A stretch of 34,284 nucleotides of DNA from Pseudomonadota bacterium. Lineage in GTDB: Bacteria; Pseudomonadota; Alphaproteobacteria; Rhizobiales; Devosiaceae. The position numbers and the translations under genes are program-made. The notes under the pieces were generated by a model. That model was not told where the DNA came from, did no database searches, and saw only the letters and a program-made list of their open reading frames with translations. Where the stretch lies: positions 1-34,284 of the forward strand of contig JAEYTY010000104.1 of the NCBI GenBank assembly GCA_023433775.1, given 5' to 3'. Positions 20,820 through 29,501 of this stretch are shown in pieces (within the stretch, counting starts at the first letter, position 1; each line of letters opens with the position of its first letter).

Positions 20820-21739
20820 TTCTTTTCCCGTGCGAACCACTGGACCGGGGCGATGGAAATCAGCACCAGGACCATGAGGACGATGGCCAGCGCCGAAGCG
20901 AGGCCGACCTGCCGGTGGGCAAAGGCGAGGCGATAAATCTCAAGGCCCGGAACGGTGGTGGTTATGCCCGGCCCGCCCAGCGTCGAGATATAGACGATGT
21001 CAAAACTGGCCAGCGCCGAGATGACGGTGAGCGTCACGCAGACGGCGATTTCCTGACGGAGACCCGGCAGGGTGATGTACAAAAATTCGTGCCAGGGGCG
21101 CGCGCCATCGAGGCGGGCGGCTTCATAAAGGCTTGGGTCGATCTTGGTGATGCCGGTGACAAGCAGCATGGTGCAGAGGCCGAGCAGCACCCAGGCGCCG
21201 ATAATGCCGACGGCGGGCAGCGCCCAGACGAAATCACCCAGCCAGCCGCGCGCCCAGTCGGACATGCCGATGGCTCTGAGGCCCTGATTGACCACGCCGG
21301 TGGAGGCGAACATCCAGCTCCAGGCAATGCCGGCGGCAACCAGCGGAATGACCTGCGGCAGGAAGAGAATGGTGCGCGTCGCCGTGCCGAAAGCGCCGGC
21401 CATATGGCCGCGAATGACCGAGGCGACGGCAAGGCCCAGCAGCACCGGAATGATGGTGAAATAGGCAACAAGCTGGAAGGCGTTGCCGATGATCTGCAGC
21501 AGTTTCGGGTCGGTCAGGACGGTGATGTAATTGGTCAGTCCATGGAAGCGGGCTTCACCGATGCCGTCCCAGCGCAGGAACGAATAGTAAAAGCTCATCG
21601 CCAGTGGCACGAGCACGAAGGCGGCATAGGCGAGAAAGGCAGGCGCGACAAACAGCCATGCCGCCAGTCGCGCCTTGCGGCTCCCCGGGGAGGCGGGGAG
21701 CCGTTTTTCTTGCCGCTGCGCGGGGGAATTTAAAGTCAT
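20816..21739 (-). CDS. Sugar ABC transporter permease, MalF type (307 aa)
   Basis: The N-terminal cytoplasmic tail is basic (RQEKRLPASPGSRKARL), followed by AWLFVAPAFLAYAAFVLVPL and further membrane helices. The EAA motif reads LYEAARLDGARPWHEFLYIT-LPGLRQ. The stop overlaps the next permease gene. The upstream gene is the solute-binding protein, 47 bp away. It is the standard UgpA/MalF position in the operon. Confidence 0.94.
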   Translation of the reverse strand: MTLNSPAQRQEKRLPASPGSRKARLAAWLFVAPAFLAYAAFVLVPLAMSFYYSFLRWDGIGEARFHGLTNYITVLTDPKLLQIIGNAFQLVAYFTIIPVLLGLAVASVIRGHMAGAFGTATRTILFLPQVIPLVAAGIAWSWMFASTGVVNQGLRAIGMSDWARGWLGDFVWALPAVGIIGAWVLLGLCTMLLVTGITKIDPSLYEAARLDGARPWHEFLYITLPGLRQEIAVCVTLTVISALASFDIVYISTLGGPGITTTVPGLEIYRLAFAHRQVGLASALAIVLMVLVLISIAPVQWFAREKK

Positions 21740-21786
21740 GTCTATTACCCCATAGCTTTACGTTGGCCGCGCAGCGGGATGGGACC

Positions 21787-23088
21787 TCAGCGGGACAGCT
21801 GGGTCTCGTATTCGCGCTGCACGGCTTCGAGAAGGCCGGCGGCATTCTGCTGGCCACCAACCATCTTCTGCAGTTCCGGCGTCCAGCCTGCGGCGAAGAT
21901 AGCGCCGGTGGCGTTGGCGATGAAGTCCATGGCGCCATTGTCCTGTGCCAGAGTAGCGCCGGCAGCAAGCGACTGCTCGGTCACCGAGCCGGGCTCGACC
22001 GCAGGCATGGGCAGGTCAGCCGGGCCGCCGGGGTTGGAACCGCCCACAGCGACGTTGATCTTGCGGGCTTCTTCGTTGCGGGCAACCCAGTCAAAGAAGA
22101 AGGCGGCGCATTCGGCATTGGCAGCATTGGCGCTGATACCGAAGGTCAGCGGCGAGGACATGGAGGCATGGCGACCGTCAGCCTCTTCGCTCGGCATGAT
22201 GAAGAAGCCGAACTTGTCCTTGGCATTGGTATCGAGATTGCCCGATTCCCAGTCGCCGTTGAACATGAACAGGCCTTCACCGCCCATGAAGCGGCTCATC
22301 ATCTGGAAATATTCGATGGCATTGGCGTCAGAGGGGAAATAGCCCGCCTTGATCCAGCCTTCGAGGTGTTCGGCGGCTTCCAGGTTTTCCGGGGTGTTGA
22401 TGGTGGCGCCTTCCTTCTGGAAGATCCAGTCATTGATCGGCTCCGGCGCGCCATAGGCACCCATCAGGTTCTGCAGCGGGAAGGCGAAACCGCCGGTGCC
22501 CTTGTTCCACTGCATGACCGGCAGGATGCCGGCTTCCTTGGCCTTGGCCATGGCAGCGTCGAGCTCAGCCAGGGTCTTGGGGGCTTCGGTCATGCCGATC
22601 TGGGCGGCCAGTTCCTTGTTATAGAACACGCCGGTCATCGAGTAGTTGATGCCCATGCCGTAGAGCGAACCGGTGCCGCGCGGACGGCCACCTTCTTCAA
22701 CGCGCAGCTGCACGAGCTGGCCGGCGGGGAACTGGTCCCAGCCCAGTGCGGCAAAGTCTTCGTCGAGATTGCGCAGCAGATTGTTGGCAACCAGATCGGT
22801 GATCGAGGGCACGCGGATCAGGTCCGGCGCATTGGGCTCGGACAGGATGCGCGGGGAGTTCTCCATCATATTGGCGAACTGGTCTTCCTTGATGTCGAAG
22901 GTGACATTGGGGAACTGTTTGGTGAACTCTTCGGCCAGCCGCGTGGGCAGCGGGAAGCCGGTTTCGAAATAGGAATTGAGCACCACCGGGTCAGTGCCGC
23001 AGCTTGGCGCGGCAAGAGCGGTGCCGGCGGTAGCTGCTGCGGACAGTACGATGGCAATACGTAGGGCTTGGCGAGAATTGGCTTTCAA
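21787..23088 (-). CDS. Extracellular sugar-binding protein of the CUT1 importer (433 aa)
   Basis: A signal peptide (RQALRIAIVLSAAATAGTAL-AA) precedes a SBP_bac_1-type protein with E-F-T-K-Q-F-P-N-V-T-F-D, G-V-F-Y-N-K-E-L and F-M-F-N-G-D-W-E motifs typical of the family. The start codon is TTG (23086-23088), supported by GGAGGAGG six bases upstream. The operon promoter (TTGACA at 23165-23170) and an 18-bp palindromic operator lie in front. The nearby GH32/68-like enzyme suggests a fructose-containing or similar oligosaccharide, which is an inference. Confidence 0.93.
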   Translation of the reverse strand: MKANSRQALRIAIVLSAAATAGTALAAPSCGTDPVVLNSYFETGFPLPTRLAEEFTKQFPNVTFDIKEDQFANMMENSPRILSEPNAPDLIRVPSITDLVANNLLRNLDEDFAALGWDQFPAGQLVQLRVEEGGRPRGTGSLYGMGINYSMTGVFYNKELAAQIGMTEAPKTLAELDAAMAKAKEAGILPVMQWNKGTGGFAFPLQNLMGAYGAPEPINDWIFQKEGATINTPENLEAAEHLEGWIKAGYFPSDANAIEYFQMMSRFMGGEGLFMFNGDWESGNLDTNAKDKFGFFIMPSEEADGRHASMSSPLTFGISANAANAECAAFFFDWVARNEEARKINVAVGGSNPGGPADLPMPAVEPGSVTEQSLAAGATLAQDNGAMDFIANATGAIFAAGWTPELQKMVGGQQNAAGLLEAVQREYETQLSR

Positions 23089-23130
23089 GACGACCTCCTC
23101 CAGGTGACGGCGGCAGCGGATGTTTCCGCT

Positions 23131-23170
23131 TGCTAAAAGGATTTAGCACATAGAGGCAAGACGCTGTCAA
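23131..23170 (-). promoter_or_regulatory. Promoter and LacI-type operator of the CUT1 operon
   Basis: On the minus strand TTGACA (23165-23170) is followed after 18 bp by CTAAAT (23141-23146). The -10 lies within the palindrome TGCTAAA-AGGA-TTTAGCA (23131-23148). The same palindrome recurs at 25319-25336 beside the LacI gene. A repressor bound here would block RNA polymerase directly. Confidence 0.75.
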
Positions 23171-23198
23171 TATGCGCCTCGCCCGCTTTGTGCGGCGA

Positions 23199-24356
23199 CT
23201 ATACCAGCGAACGCAACCTATCGATAAGCTGCGTTGCGCGCTGGTCTTCCGGGCCCATCATCCAATTGGTGATGTAACCGAAACCGATGCGACGAGCGGG
23301 ATCGGCAAAGCCGACTTGCCCCCCTGCCCCGTCATGTCCGAAGCAGCCGTCGGCAAGATAGCGCCGGGCTTCGGAATCGAGCTGGAAGCCGCAGCCCCAG
23401 CGGGAAAATGGCGGCTCGCCACCAAAAACGGAAACGCCCTCGCTTTGCGTGCGGGTCGCTTCTGCCACCACGTCATGCTCAAGCAGGCGCACACCGCGCG
23501 TTTCGACGACAGTGGACGACCAGATGGCGGCAAGCGCCTCGGCTGTTGCCACGCCACCGGCACCGGGAATTTCGGCGGCCCGAATGCGCTGGCTGTTAAA
23601 GCCACCATCGGGCGACACGAGATCAGCCGGCAGGGCGGAGCCGAGCGTCATGGCCTTATAGGGCCAGTTGGGCGCAGGCTTTTTCGCCTCCTCGGCCCAT
23701 AGCTCGATGAGCGGCTGGCTGACCTCGAGATGGGCGGCCCTGTCGGCATAGTTATCGGGAAGACCGATCCACGCATCCGCATTGAGCTGGGCGGCTATAA
23801 GCTCGCGGAAATAGGCGCCGACAGACATGCCGGTGATGCGGCGGATGATTTCGCCGGCGACCCAGCCATGGGTGATGGCATGATAGGCATAGCCCTTGCC
23901 GGGGGGCCAGAGCGGCTCCTGCCCGGCGAGCAGCGCGGCCATGCGGTCCCAATCGACAATATCGTCTTCAACCAGATCGGCGCGAGTGGCGGAGAGGCCA
24001 GCCTGATGCGCCAGCGCTTGGGCCACGGTGACCTCGCCTTTGCCGGACGCGGCGAATTCGGGCCAATAGCGGCTGACCGGCGCGGCATAATCGAGCCGCC
24101 CTTCCTGCACCAGCCGCGCTGCCAGAATCGAAACCAGCCCCTTGGTGCAGGAGAAGATCACCGAAGGCGTATCGGCCTGCCAAAGCCTGCCGTCGCGCGC
24201 ATCGGCGACACCAGCCCAGAGATTGACCACGCATTCTCCTTCGACCACGACATTGAGCGCCGCGCCCATATGCGGGCGCCCCTCAAAACCGGCGGCGAAG
24301 GCATCGGCGAGCGGCGCAAAACCCGGCGCGTGAAATCCCGAAATTTCCATCGTCAT
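23199..24356 (-). CDS. Serine hydrolase of the beta-lactamase/esterase (class C-like) family (385 aa)
   Basis: The family includes EstB-like esterases and DD-peptidase relatives. The S69-C-T-K72 motif supplies nucleophile and base; Y-A-Y (156-158) in GKGYAYHAITHGW occupies the tyrosine motif; FGHDGAGGQVGFADP is the H-x-G third motif. No signal peptide is visible, so it is probably cytoplasmic and not a true beta-lactamase. The start overlaps the glycosidase gene stop as ATGA. It may deacylate an acylated sugar taken up by the transporter, but this is a guess from context. Confidence 0.88.
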   Translation of the reverse strand: MTMEISGFHAPGFAPLADAFAAGFEGRPHMGAALNVVVEGECVVNLWAGVADARDGRLWQADTPSVIFSCTKGLVSILAARLVQEGRLDYAAPVSRYWPEFAASGKGEVTVAQALAHQAGLSATRADLVEDDIVDWDRMAALLAGQEPLWPPGKGYAYHAITHGWVAGEIIRRITGMSVGAYFRELIAAQLNADAWIGLPDNYADRAAHLEVSQPLIELWAEEAKKPAPNWPYKAMTLGSALPADLVSPDGGFNSQRIRAAEIPGAGGVATAEALAAIWSSTVVETRGVRLLEHDVVAEATRTQSEGVSVFGGEPPFSRWGCGFQLDSEARRYLADGCFGHDGAGGQVGFADPARRIGFGYITNWMMGPEDQRATQLIDRLRSLV

Positions 24357-25306
24357 TTCTTCACCGCCAGATAGCCGTCAGTGCCGGTCGTGAGGGCAAT
24401 CGGGTCGCTGATGCCGCCGACAAAGGCAGATTCGGCCGTGACATTGTTGAAGGCCAACAGGAATGGCGCGCCCGACTGATCGAAGGCAATTCGCCCCGCA
24501 TAGAGACTTTCGGGCACCAGCAGCCGCGCCTTGCGCGGATCGAAAGGGCCAAGCGCGGAGTCGACCGGGAGGCTCCAGACACCGCCTGTTTCGCCGGCGC
24601 GAGCGCCGACCAGCTTGGCCGTGTCGCAGCAGAAAATCAGATGGCGGGCGCCTTCAACTTCAACCAGCTGGAAAACTTCGAGATGAGCGAAGCCGCTACC
24701 GCACTCGCTGAGCGGGGGGAGGAGAGCCCACTCAGCGAGGTCGGTCGATACGGCATGGGCGACCACACCGCGATCCAGCTCGTCGCCGGATTTGCCGCGC
24801 GCCGTGACCAGCATGTGCCAAAGCTGGTCCGACTGACGCCAGAACACCCAGGGGTCGCGCCAGGCCTCTTCAGGCCAGACGCTGGTGCCAAGGGTTTCGT
24901 AAAGCTGAGGATCGGCCACGCAGACCGGGCCGGGCTGCTTGGTCCATGTGAACAGGTCCGGCGAGGTGGCAAGACCAATCGTTTCGATATTGGCATTGCT
25001 GTCGGGCGAGAGAAAGCGCGAACCCGTATAGAACATGCGCCAGAGCCCATCCGGCCCGCGCACGACAGAGCCGGTCCAGGTTGCGCTGCCATCGAATGTG
25101 CCCGGTGCGCCCGCATCGAAAATCTGGCCGTGATTGGTCCAGTTGACGAGGTCGGTCGAGGTCGCGTGGCCGATGCGGGCATTGCGGTGGCGCAGGTCGG
25201 GATTGCCCAGCGACTTGGGGGCATGGAGATAGAACAGGTGATGCTGGCCATTGTCCTCGGCCATCCAGAAGTCCCACACCCAGTGATCCGGCAGATCAAA
25301 CGCCAC
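24353..25306 (-). CDS. GH32/GH68-like five-bladed propeller glycosidase (317 aa)
   Basis: The sequence has the repeated propeller pattern (IGHATSTDLVNWTNHGQIF, IGLATSPDLFTWTK). The R150-D151-P152 motif is in EEAWRDPWVFW, and an acid/base candidate E210 is in AHLEVFQLVEV. D12 in WVWDFW is the likely nucleophile. The GTG at 25304-25306 is chosen because AGAGG precedes it; an ATG at 25328-25330 lies inside the operator. There is no signal peptide, so it acts on imported sugar. GH43 is an alternative family. Fructosidase activity is plausible but not proven. Confidence 0.75.
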   Translation of the reverse strand: MAFDLPDHWVWDFWMAEDNGQHHLFYLHAPKSLGNPDLRHRNARIGHATSTDLVNWTNHGQIFDAGAPGTFDGSATWTGSVVRGPDGLWRMFYTGSRFLSPDSNANIETIGLATSPDLFTWTKQPGPVCVADPQLYETLGTSVWPEEAWRDPWVFWRQSDQLWHMLVTARGKSGDELDRGVVAHAVSTDLAEWALLPPLSECGSGFAHLEVFQLVEVEGARHLIFCCDTAKLVGARAGETGGVWSLPVDSALGPFDPRKARLLVPESLYAGRIAFDQSGAPFLLAFNNVTAESAFVGGISDPIALTTGTDGYLAVKK

Positions 25307-25318
25307 GCCAAGCCTCTT

Positions 25319-25336
25319 TGCTAAAACCATTTAGCA
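25319..25336. promoter_or_regulatory. LacI-type operator between glycosidase and lacI-family genes
   Basis: TGCTAAA-ACCA-TTTAGCA is an exact copy of the arms at 23131-23148. It lies 13 bp upstream of the leftward glycosidase start and 100 bp upstream of the rightward regulator. A TTGACA on the minus strand is at 25358-25363, but the spacing to a -10 is unclear. Confidence 0.75.
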
Positions 25337-25435
25337 CATGCTACGCTCCTCAAAACTTGTCAAGCGGGTGCCGCCTGTCTATCCAGTCCATTGTCGACCC
25401 GACATGCGGCGGATGTCGGCGGGGGAGAATAAAGT

Positions 25436-26449
25436 TTGCCAAAAAAGCGTGTAACACTGGCGGATGTGGCGCGGCTGGCGGGGCTCTCGACGGCTGCCGC
25501 GTCAATGATCCTGACCGGCCGACCGGATACGCGACTCTCGGCCGATGCCCATGCCAAGGTTCACGCAGCCGCGGCAGATCTCGGCTATCGGCCCAATGTT
25601 GCAGCCCGCGCCTTGCGCACCGACAAATCGCGCTCCTTTGCCTTCATTTCCGACTATGTCGCCACCACGCGCTTTGCCAGCGGCCTCATTCAGGGCGCGC
25701 TTGGCGCGGCGGAAGAAGCCAAGCATGTGATGCTGGTGCTGGAAACCGGGGGCGAACCGGCGCGCGAAATCCAGGCTGTTGAGGCGGCGCTGGACCGGCA
25801 GGTTGACGGCCTCATTTTTGCAGCCATGCGGGCGCGGGAAGTCTTCGTGCCCGACATCGCCATTTCCATTCCGGTGGTGATGCTCAATGGCACCAGCGCC
25901 CGTTTTCCGGTCTCGGTCCTGCCGGACGAATATGAGGGCGGGCGCACCGCCGTGCGGGTGCTGGCGGAAGCCGGCATTACCGAAGATGTCGTATTGCTCG
26001 GCCACAATGGGCAGGAGGAGGCAGGTCTCTTCCGTTCGGAAAGTATCGCCCGCCGCCTCGCCGGCATTCGCGATGAAATGGCGGCGCGTGGCATGAGTTT
26101 TGTCGCCGAACTCTCGTGCTGGAACTGGGAGCCGGGGCATGGCTATGACCTGACCCGGACCGTTTTGACGCAAGGACGCCCCCGCGCCCTGCTCTGCCTC
26201 AATGACCGGCTGGCCTTCGGCGCCTATCAGGCGCTGGGCGAAGCGGGCCTCACCATCCCGCAGGACGTGGCCATGGTGTCCTTCGACAATGACGAGCTTG
26301 CGTCCTATCTGCGCCCCGGCCTCACCACCATTGCGCTGCCGCACGAAGCCATGGGCCGCAAGGCCACCGAACTCCTGCTCGGCGGCAAGCAGAAGGGCCC
26401 AGCCCTCGTCCCCATGCCGGTGGTAACGCGCGGATCGCTTCCGGGCTGA
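25436..26449 (+). CDS. LacI-family transcriptional repressor of the CUT1/glycosidase locus (337 aa)
   Basis: The HTH (VTLADVARLAGLSTAAASMI LTGRPDTRLS) and hinge helix (RPNVAARALRTDKSRSFAFI) are followed by a periplasmic-binding-protein-like effector domain to the end (VAMVSFDNDELASYLRPGLTT). The start codon is TTG (25436-25438) with GGGGGAG upstream. It is divergent from the glycosidase operon; the operator at 25319-25336 lies between. It probably represses that operon and the transporter, with the imported sugar or a metabolite as inducer. Confidence 0.93.
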   Translation: MPKKRVTLADVARLAGLSTAAASMILTGRPDTRLSADAHAKVHAAAADLGYRPNVAARALRTDKSRSFAFISDYVATTRFASGLIQGALGAAEEAKHVMLVLETGGEPAREIQAVEAALDRQVDGLIFAAMRAREVFVPDIAISIPVVMLNGTSARFPVSVLPDEYEGGRTAVRVLAEAGITEDVVLLGHNGQEEAGLFRSESIARRLAGIRDEMAARGMSFVAELSCWNWEPGHGYDLTRTVLTQGRPRALLCLNDRLAFGAYQALGEAGLTIPQDVAMVSFDNDELASYLRPGLTTIALPHEAMGRKATELLLGGKQKGPALVPMPVVTRGSLPG

Positions 26450-26454
26450 ACGCG

Positions 26455-27534
26455 CTAGGGCCGCGCGTGATCGCGGCGGGCTGTTTCCGAAAGCACCAGC
26501 CCGTGTCCCGGCCTCTCGGGAGCGAAAATCCAGCCATCGCGGATCTCCATCGTCTCTTCCACGAGGTGATCGAAGTTCTGGAAGGAATATTCGAGCCATT
26601 CGACCTCGGGCAGCGCGCAGGCCATATGCACACCGATCTCGAGGAACGTATTGCCCAGCGATACCGGAATGCCGAGTTCGGCAGCAAACCAGCCGATGCG
26701 CATGACGTCGGTGACTTGACCATGCACATTGAGGATGTCGGTCGCCTCCGCCATCAGCAGCTGGCGCTTGCCTGATATATCGAGATATTCGCCCGAATTG
26801 ATCAGCGTGCGTGGTGTCGCCTGCCGCAGCGCCCGGAGCCCGGCGAAGTCATGGCGCAGGATGGGGTCTTCGACCCACATCAGATCGTAGCCCGCTTCCG
26901 TGATCGCAGCGATTTTGACGCTGGCTTCCTTGGCGCCCCAGGCCTCATTGGCATCGACCATGATGCGGGCGCCGGCCCTGACATTGCGGCGCAGGAGGTC
27001 GAGGCGATGCAGGTCCCGATCGAAATCGGGGTGGCCGACCTTGATCTTGAATGCCGAATAGCCCAGCGCATCGGCGCGGCCGAAAAGCTCGACAAAGGCA
27101 TCGTCGCTGAGGTGAAAATCGAGGCCGGAGGCATAGGCGCGCAGTTTGTCGCGCCGGCTGCCGAGCAATTTGTGGAGCGGCTGGCCGACCTGTTTGGCCG
27201 CCAGATCCCAGAGCGCCACCTGAACCGCCTCGTTGAATGGCAGGCTCGCGGCGCGCTGATTTCCGCCGCGCGGGCGGCTGACCCGATGCACCAGCGATAG
27301 CGGCGATTGCCCCTCAAGGCCGGGCCAGATTTCGCTCTCAAAAATCCGCACGATTTCGGTGGCGACGGGCAGCGGCGTGAACAGGGTTTGTACGAAGCCG
27401 AGGCCTCGATTGCCCTTTTCGTCGATCAGCTCAAGCGCGGCGACATAGACCTCGTCCGTCCGCACCTGGCTGTCGCCCACCACCCGGTCGCGCGCGAACT
27501 GGAACCGCGTGATTTCAAATGCCGTGATGCGCAT
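26455..27534 (-). CDS. Enolase-superfamily enzyme, mandelate racemase/muconate lactonising type (359 aa)
   Basis: The enzyme should abstract a proton alpha to a carboxylate, often in sugar-acid dehydration. K163-x-K165 (AFKIKVGH), metal ligands D194 (IMVDANEAW), E222 (WVEDP) and E249 (INSGEYL), and H271 (ILNVHGQVTD) are visible in an intact barrel. The N-terminal capping domain is also present. It is downstream of the CUT2 permease by 69 bp, with a hairpin between. The clustering suggests it acts on a compound imported by that transporter. The exact substrate is unknown. It ends 5 bp from the convergent LacI gene. Confidence 0.9.
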   Translation of the reverse strand: MRITAFEITRFQFARDRVVGDSQVRTDEVYVAALELIDEKGNRGLGFVQTLFTPLPVATEIVRIFESEIWPGLEGQSPLSLVHRVSRPRGGNQRAASLPFNEAVQVALWDLAAKQVGQPLHKLLGSRRDKLRAYASGLDFHLSDDAFVELFGRADALGYSAFKIKVGHPDFDRDLHRLDLLRRNVRAGARIMVDANEAWGAKEASVKIAAITEAGYDLMWVEDPILRHDFAGLRALRQATPRTLINSGEYLDISGKRQLLMAEATDILNVHGQVTDVMRIGWFAAELGIPVSLGNTFLEIGVHMACALPEVEWLEYSFQNFDHLVEETMEIRDGWIFAPERPGHGLVLSETARRDHARP

Positions 27535-27553
27535 TGATCAACCTATCTGCAAT

Positions 27554-27583
27554 GGACGGCCCGAAACATCGGCCGAGCCGTCC
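27554..27583 (-). other. Hairpin between permease and enolase-superfamily gene
   Basis: GGACGGC (27554-27560) pairs with GCCGTCC (27577-27583) around 16 bases. No clear U-tract follows on the minus strand. It may reduce expression of the last gene or stabilise the upstream message. Confidence 0.35.
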
Positions 27584-27603
27584 TGTCGATAATTGTGCGG
27601 AGG

Positions 27604-28662
27604 TCAGCGGTAGCGAATCTGGTTCCAGCGATGGCCGAGCAACGAGAGGATGATGATCAGCCCATAGAAGAACTGCACATAGAACCCCGAAAGCCCCACG
27701 CCCACGACGCCCGACTGGATGAAGGACACGGTGAAACTGCCGATGGCGCTGCCCAGAATGGTGCCGATGCCGCCCCATGGCGCCGTGCCGCCAACAAAGA
27801 CCGAGGCAAGCGCCGGCAGCAGATAGCCATCGCCCGAAGTGGGCCACCAGGTGTAGTTGATCATCACTGCGGCGACACCAGCGAAGGCCGCGCCGAGTCC
27901 GACAAAGGCGAAGGCCTTGAGGCGCACCAGTTTGACATTGATGCCCATCTGCTGGGCGGCGTCCGGATTGTCGCCGACCATATGCACATGCACGCCAAAG
28001 CGGTGCCGATTGTAGATCAGCGAGCAGATGACGACGAAGAGCAGCGCCCAAAGCACCTGAACAGGAATGCCGAAAAACTGCCCGCCGAATATCTGGTAGG
28101 TGAGGCTTTTGGGCAGGGTGACAAGCGCGATGGACTTGCCCTCTGTATTGATCTGGATGAGCCCGCGCAGCATGAAATTCATGCCCAGCGTGGCGATGAG
28201 CGAGGAGAGGTTGGCATAGACAACAAGCCAGCCCACGCAAACGCCGATGAAGAGCCCCGTCAGCACCGCCGCAATGAGGCCGATGAAAGGATCGAACCCC
28301 GCCTGAACCACCAGCGCAAAGACCCAGCCCGCCATGCCGATGGTGGCCGGGAAGGAGAGGTCAATTTCGCCGACGGTGACGACATAGACCAGCGGGACGA
28401 CTACGAAGAGCACGACCGGTAGGCCGATCAGCACGGCGCGATACATGTTCCACTGAGAGAACACTTCGGGATTACCGATGAAGAAGCAGGCCAGCATGAT
28501 GACGAAGACAAAGAATGAGCCCAGCGCGGGCCGATTGTTCATCAAAAACCGGCGTAGCCGGGACTGATCGACATGCTTGCCCTCGGCCACGCGGCGGACG
28601 GCATTGGCATCGAGGGTATGGGCGGGCGAGATGTCGCCACTCTGGTTTGGTGTATCGGTCAT
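27604..28662 (-). CDS. CUT2 sugar ABC permease, FrcC/RbsC type (352 aa)
   Basis: About ten apolar segments are visible, including LGSFFVFVIMLACFFIGNPE and LVYVVTVGEIDLSFPATIGM, the latter containing the G-E-I-D-L-S motif of RbsC-type permeases. LIATLGMNFMLRGLI and GVHVHMVGDNPDAAQQMGIN are also characteristic. The ATG overlaps the ATPase stop (ATGA). A 50-residue cytoplasmic N-terminal tail is longer than in RbsC. It belongs to the importer with 28659-29441 and 29502-30503. Confidence 0.94.
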   Translation of the reverse strand: MTDTPNQSGDISPAHTLDANAVRRVAEGKHVDQSRLRRFLMNNRPALGSFFVFVIMLACFFIGNPEVFSQWNMYRAVLIGLPVVLFVVVPLVYVVTVGEIDLSFPATIGMAGWVFALVVQAGFDPFIGLIAAVLTGLFIGVCVGWLVVYANLSSLIATLGMNFMLRGLIQINTEGKSIALVTLPKSLTYQIFGGQFFGIPVQVLWALLFVVICSLIYNRHRFGVHVHMVGDNPDAAQQMGINVKLVRLKAFAFVGLGAAFAGVAAVMINYTWWPTSGDGYLLPALASVFVGGTAPWGGIGTILGSAIGSFTVSFIQSGVVGVGLSGFYVQFFYGLIIILSLLGHRWNQIRYR

Positions 28663-29441
28663 ACCGTACCTCCTGTGGACTCGACGCCAGCGCCACCGGG
28701 ATGGGCGAGCTCTTCCATGAAGCGGACAAGGGCGTCAGCGCGGCCCAGTTCGGCCTTGGTGGCCTGAAGGGCAACCCGGCCGCGATCGAGCACGACGAAG
28801 CGGTCCGAAATATCGAAGACGTGATGGATATTGTGGCCGATGAAGAGGATCGAGCGGCCGGCGGCACGCGCCTGGCGCACAAAGTGAAACACTTTTGCGG
28901 TCTCGGTCAGCGACAGGGCGGTGGTCGGCTCGTCGAGAATGATCAGCTCGCTCTGATTATACATGGCGCGGGCAATGGCGACGCCCTGGCGCTCGCCGCC
29001 CGACAATTGGCCGACAATGGAATCGGGGCCAAAGACCTTGGAGGTAAAGCCGATATCGCGCATCAGGCGCTCGGCTTCCCGGCGCTGCTGGCGAACCTTG
29101 AGGAAGCCAAGCGGGCCGGTGAGTTCGCGGCCCATGAAAATGTTCCAGATAATGGTCTGCTGCACGGCCAGCGCACGGTCCTGAAACACGGTCTCGATAC
29201 CGGCCTCGCGCGAGCGCGCGGCGTTCCAGTTCGATACCGGTTTGCCATGCACGAGAATGTCGCCCGTGGTGGGGCGGACCGCGCCGGCGAGAATTTTGAT
29301 CAGGGTGGATTTGCCGGCGCCATTGTCACCAACAAGCCCAACAACCTCGCCCTTATCCACGTGAAGGTCCACGCCGCCCAGGGCATAGACTTGCCCATAG
29401 GACTTCTTGACGTCCCTGAGCTCGATAATCCGATTTTGCAC
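28659..29441 (-). CDS. CUT2 sugar ABC ATPase, single-domain FrcA type (260 aa)
   Basis: Walker A GDNGAGKST (38-46), signature LSGGE (146-150), Walker B ELIILDEPT (165-173) and the H-loop residue in FIGHNIHHV are intact. The chain has only one ATPase domain, half the length of RbsA (about 500 residues), as in FrcA of rhizobial fructose importers. The GTG at 29439-29441 is chosen because GAGGA precedes it; a longer frame to 29495 lacks this support. It lies 60 bp downstream of the binding-protein gene. Confidence 0.93.
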   Translation of the reverse strand: MQNRIIELRDVKKSYGQVYALGGVDLHVDKGEVVGLVGDNGAGKSTLIKILAGAVRPTTGDILVHGKPVSNWNAARSREAGIETVFQDRALAVQQTIIWNIFMGRELTGPLGFLKVRQQRREAERLMRDIGFTSKVFGPDSIVGQLSGGERQGVAIARAMYNQSELIILDEPTTALSLTETAKVFHFVRQARAAGRSILFIGHNIHHVFDISDRFVVLDRGRVALQATKAELGRADALVRFMEELAHPGGAGVESTGGTV

Positions 29442-29501
29442 GATGTCCTCGCTGCAAGTTACAGGTTGGGGCCCGGCCGAAGCCGGACCCCTCACAGAAT
29501 T

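Noticed and set aside
25502..26599. A 365-codon leftward frame opposite the LacI gene
   Set aside because: It is antisense to a complete LacI-family regulator and shows no protein motif.
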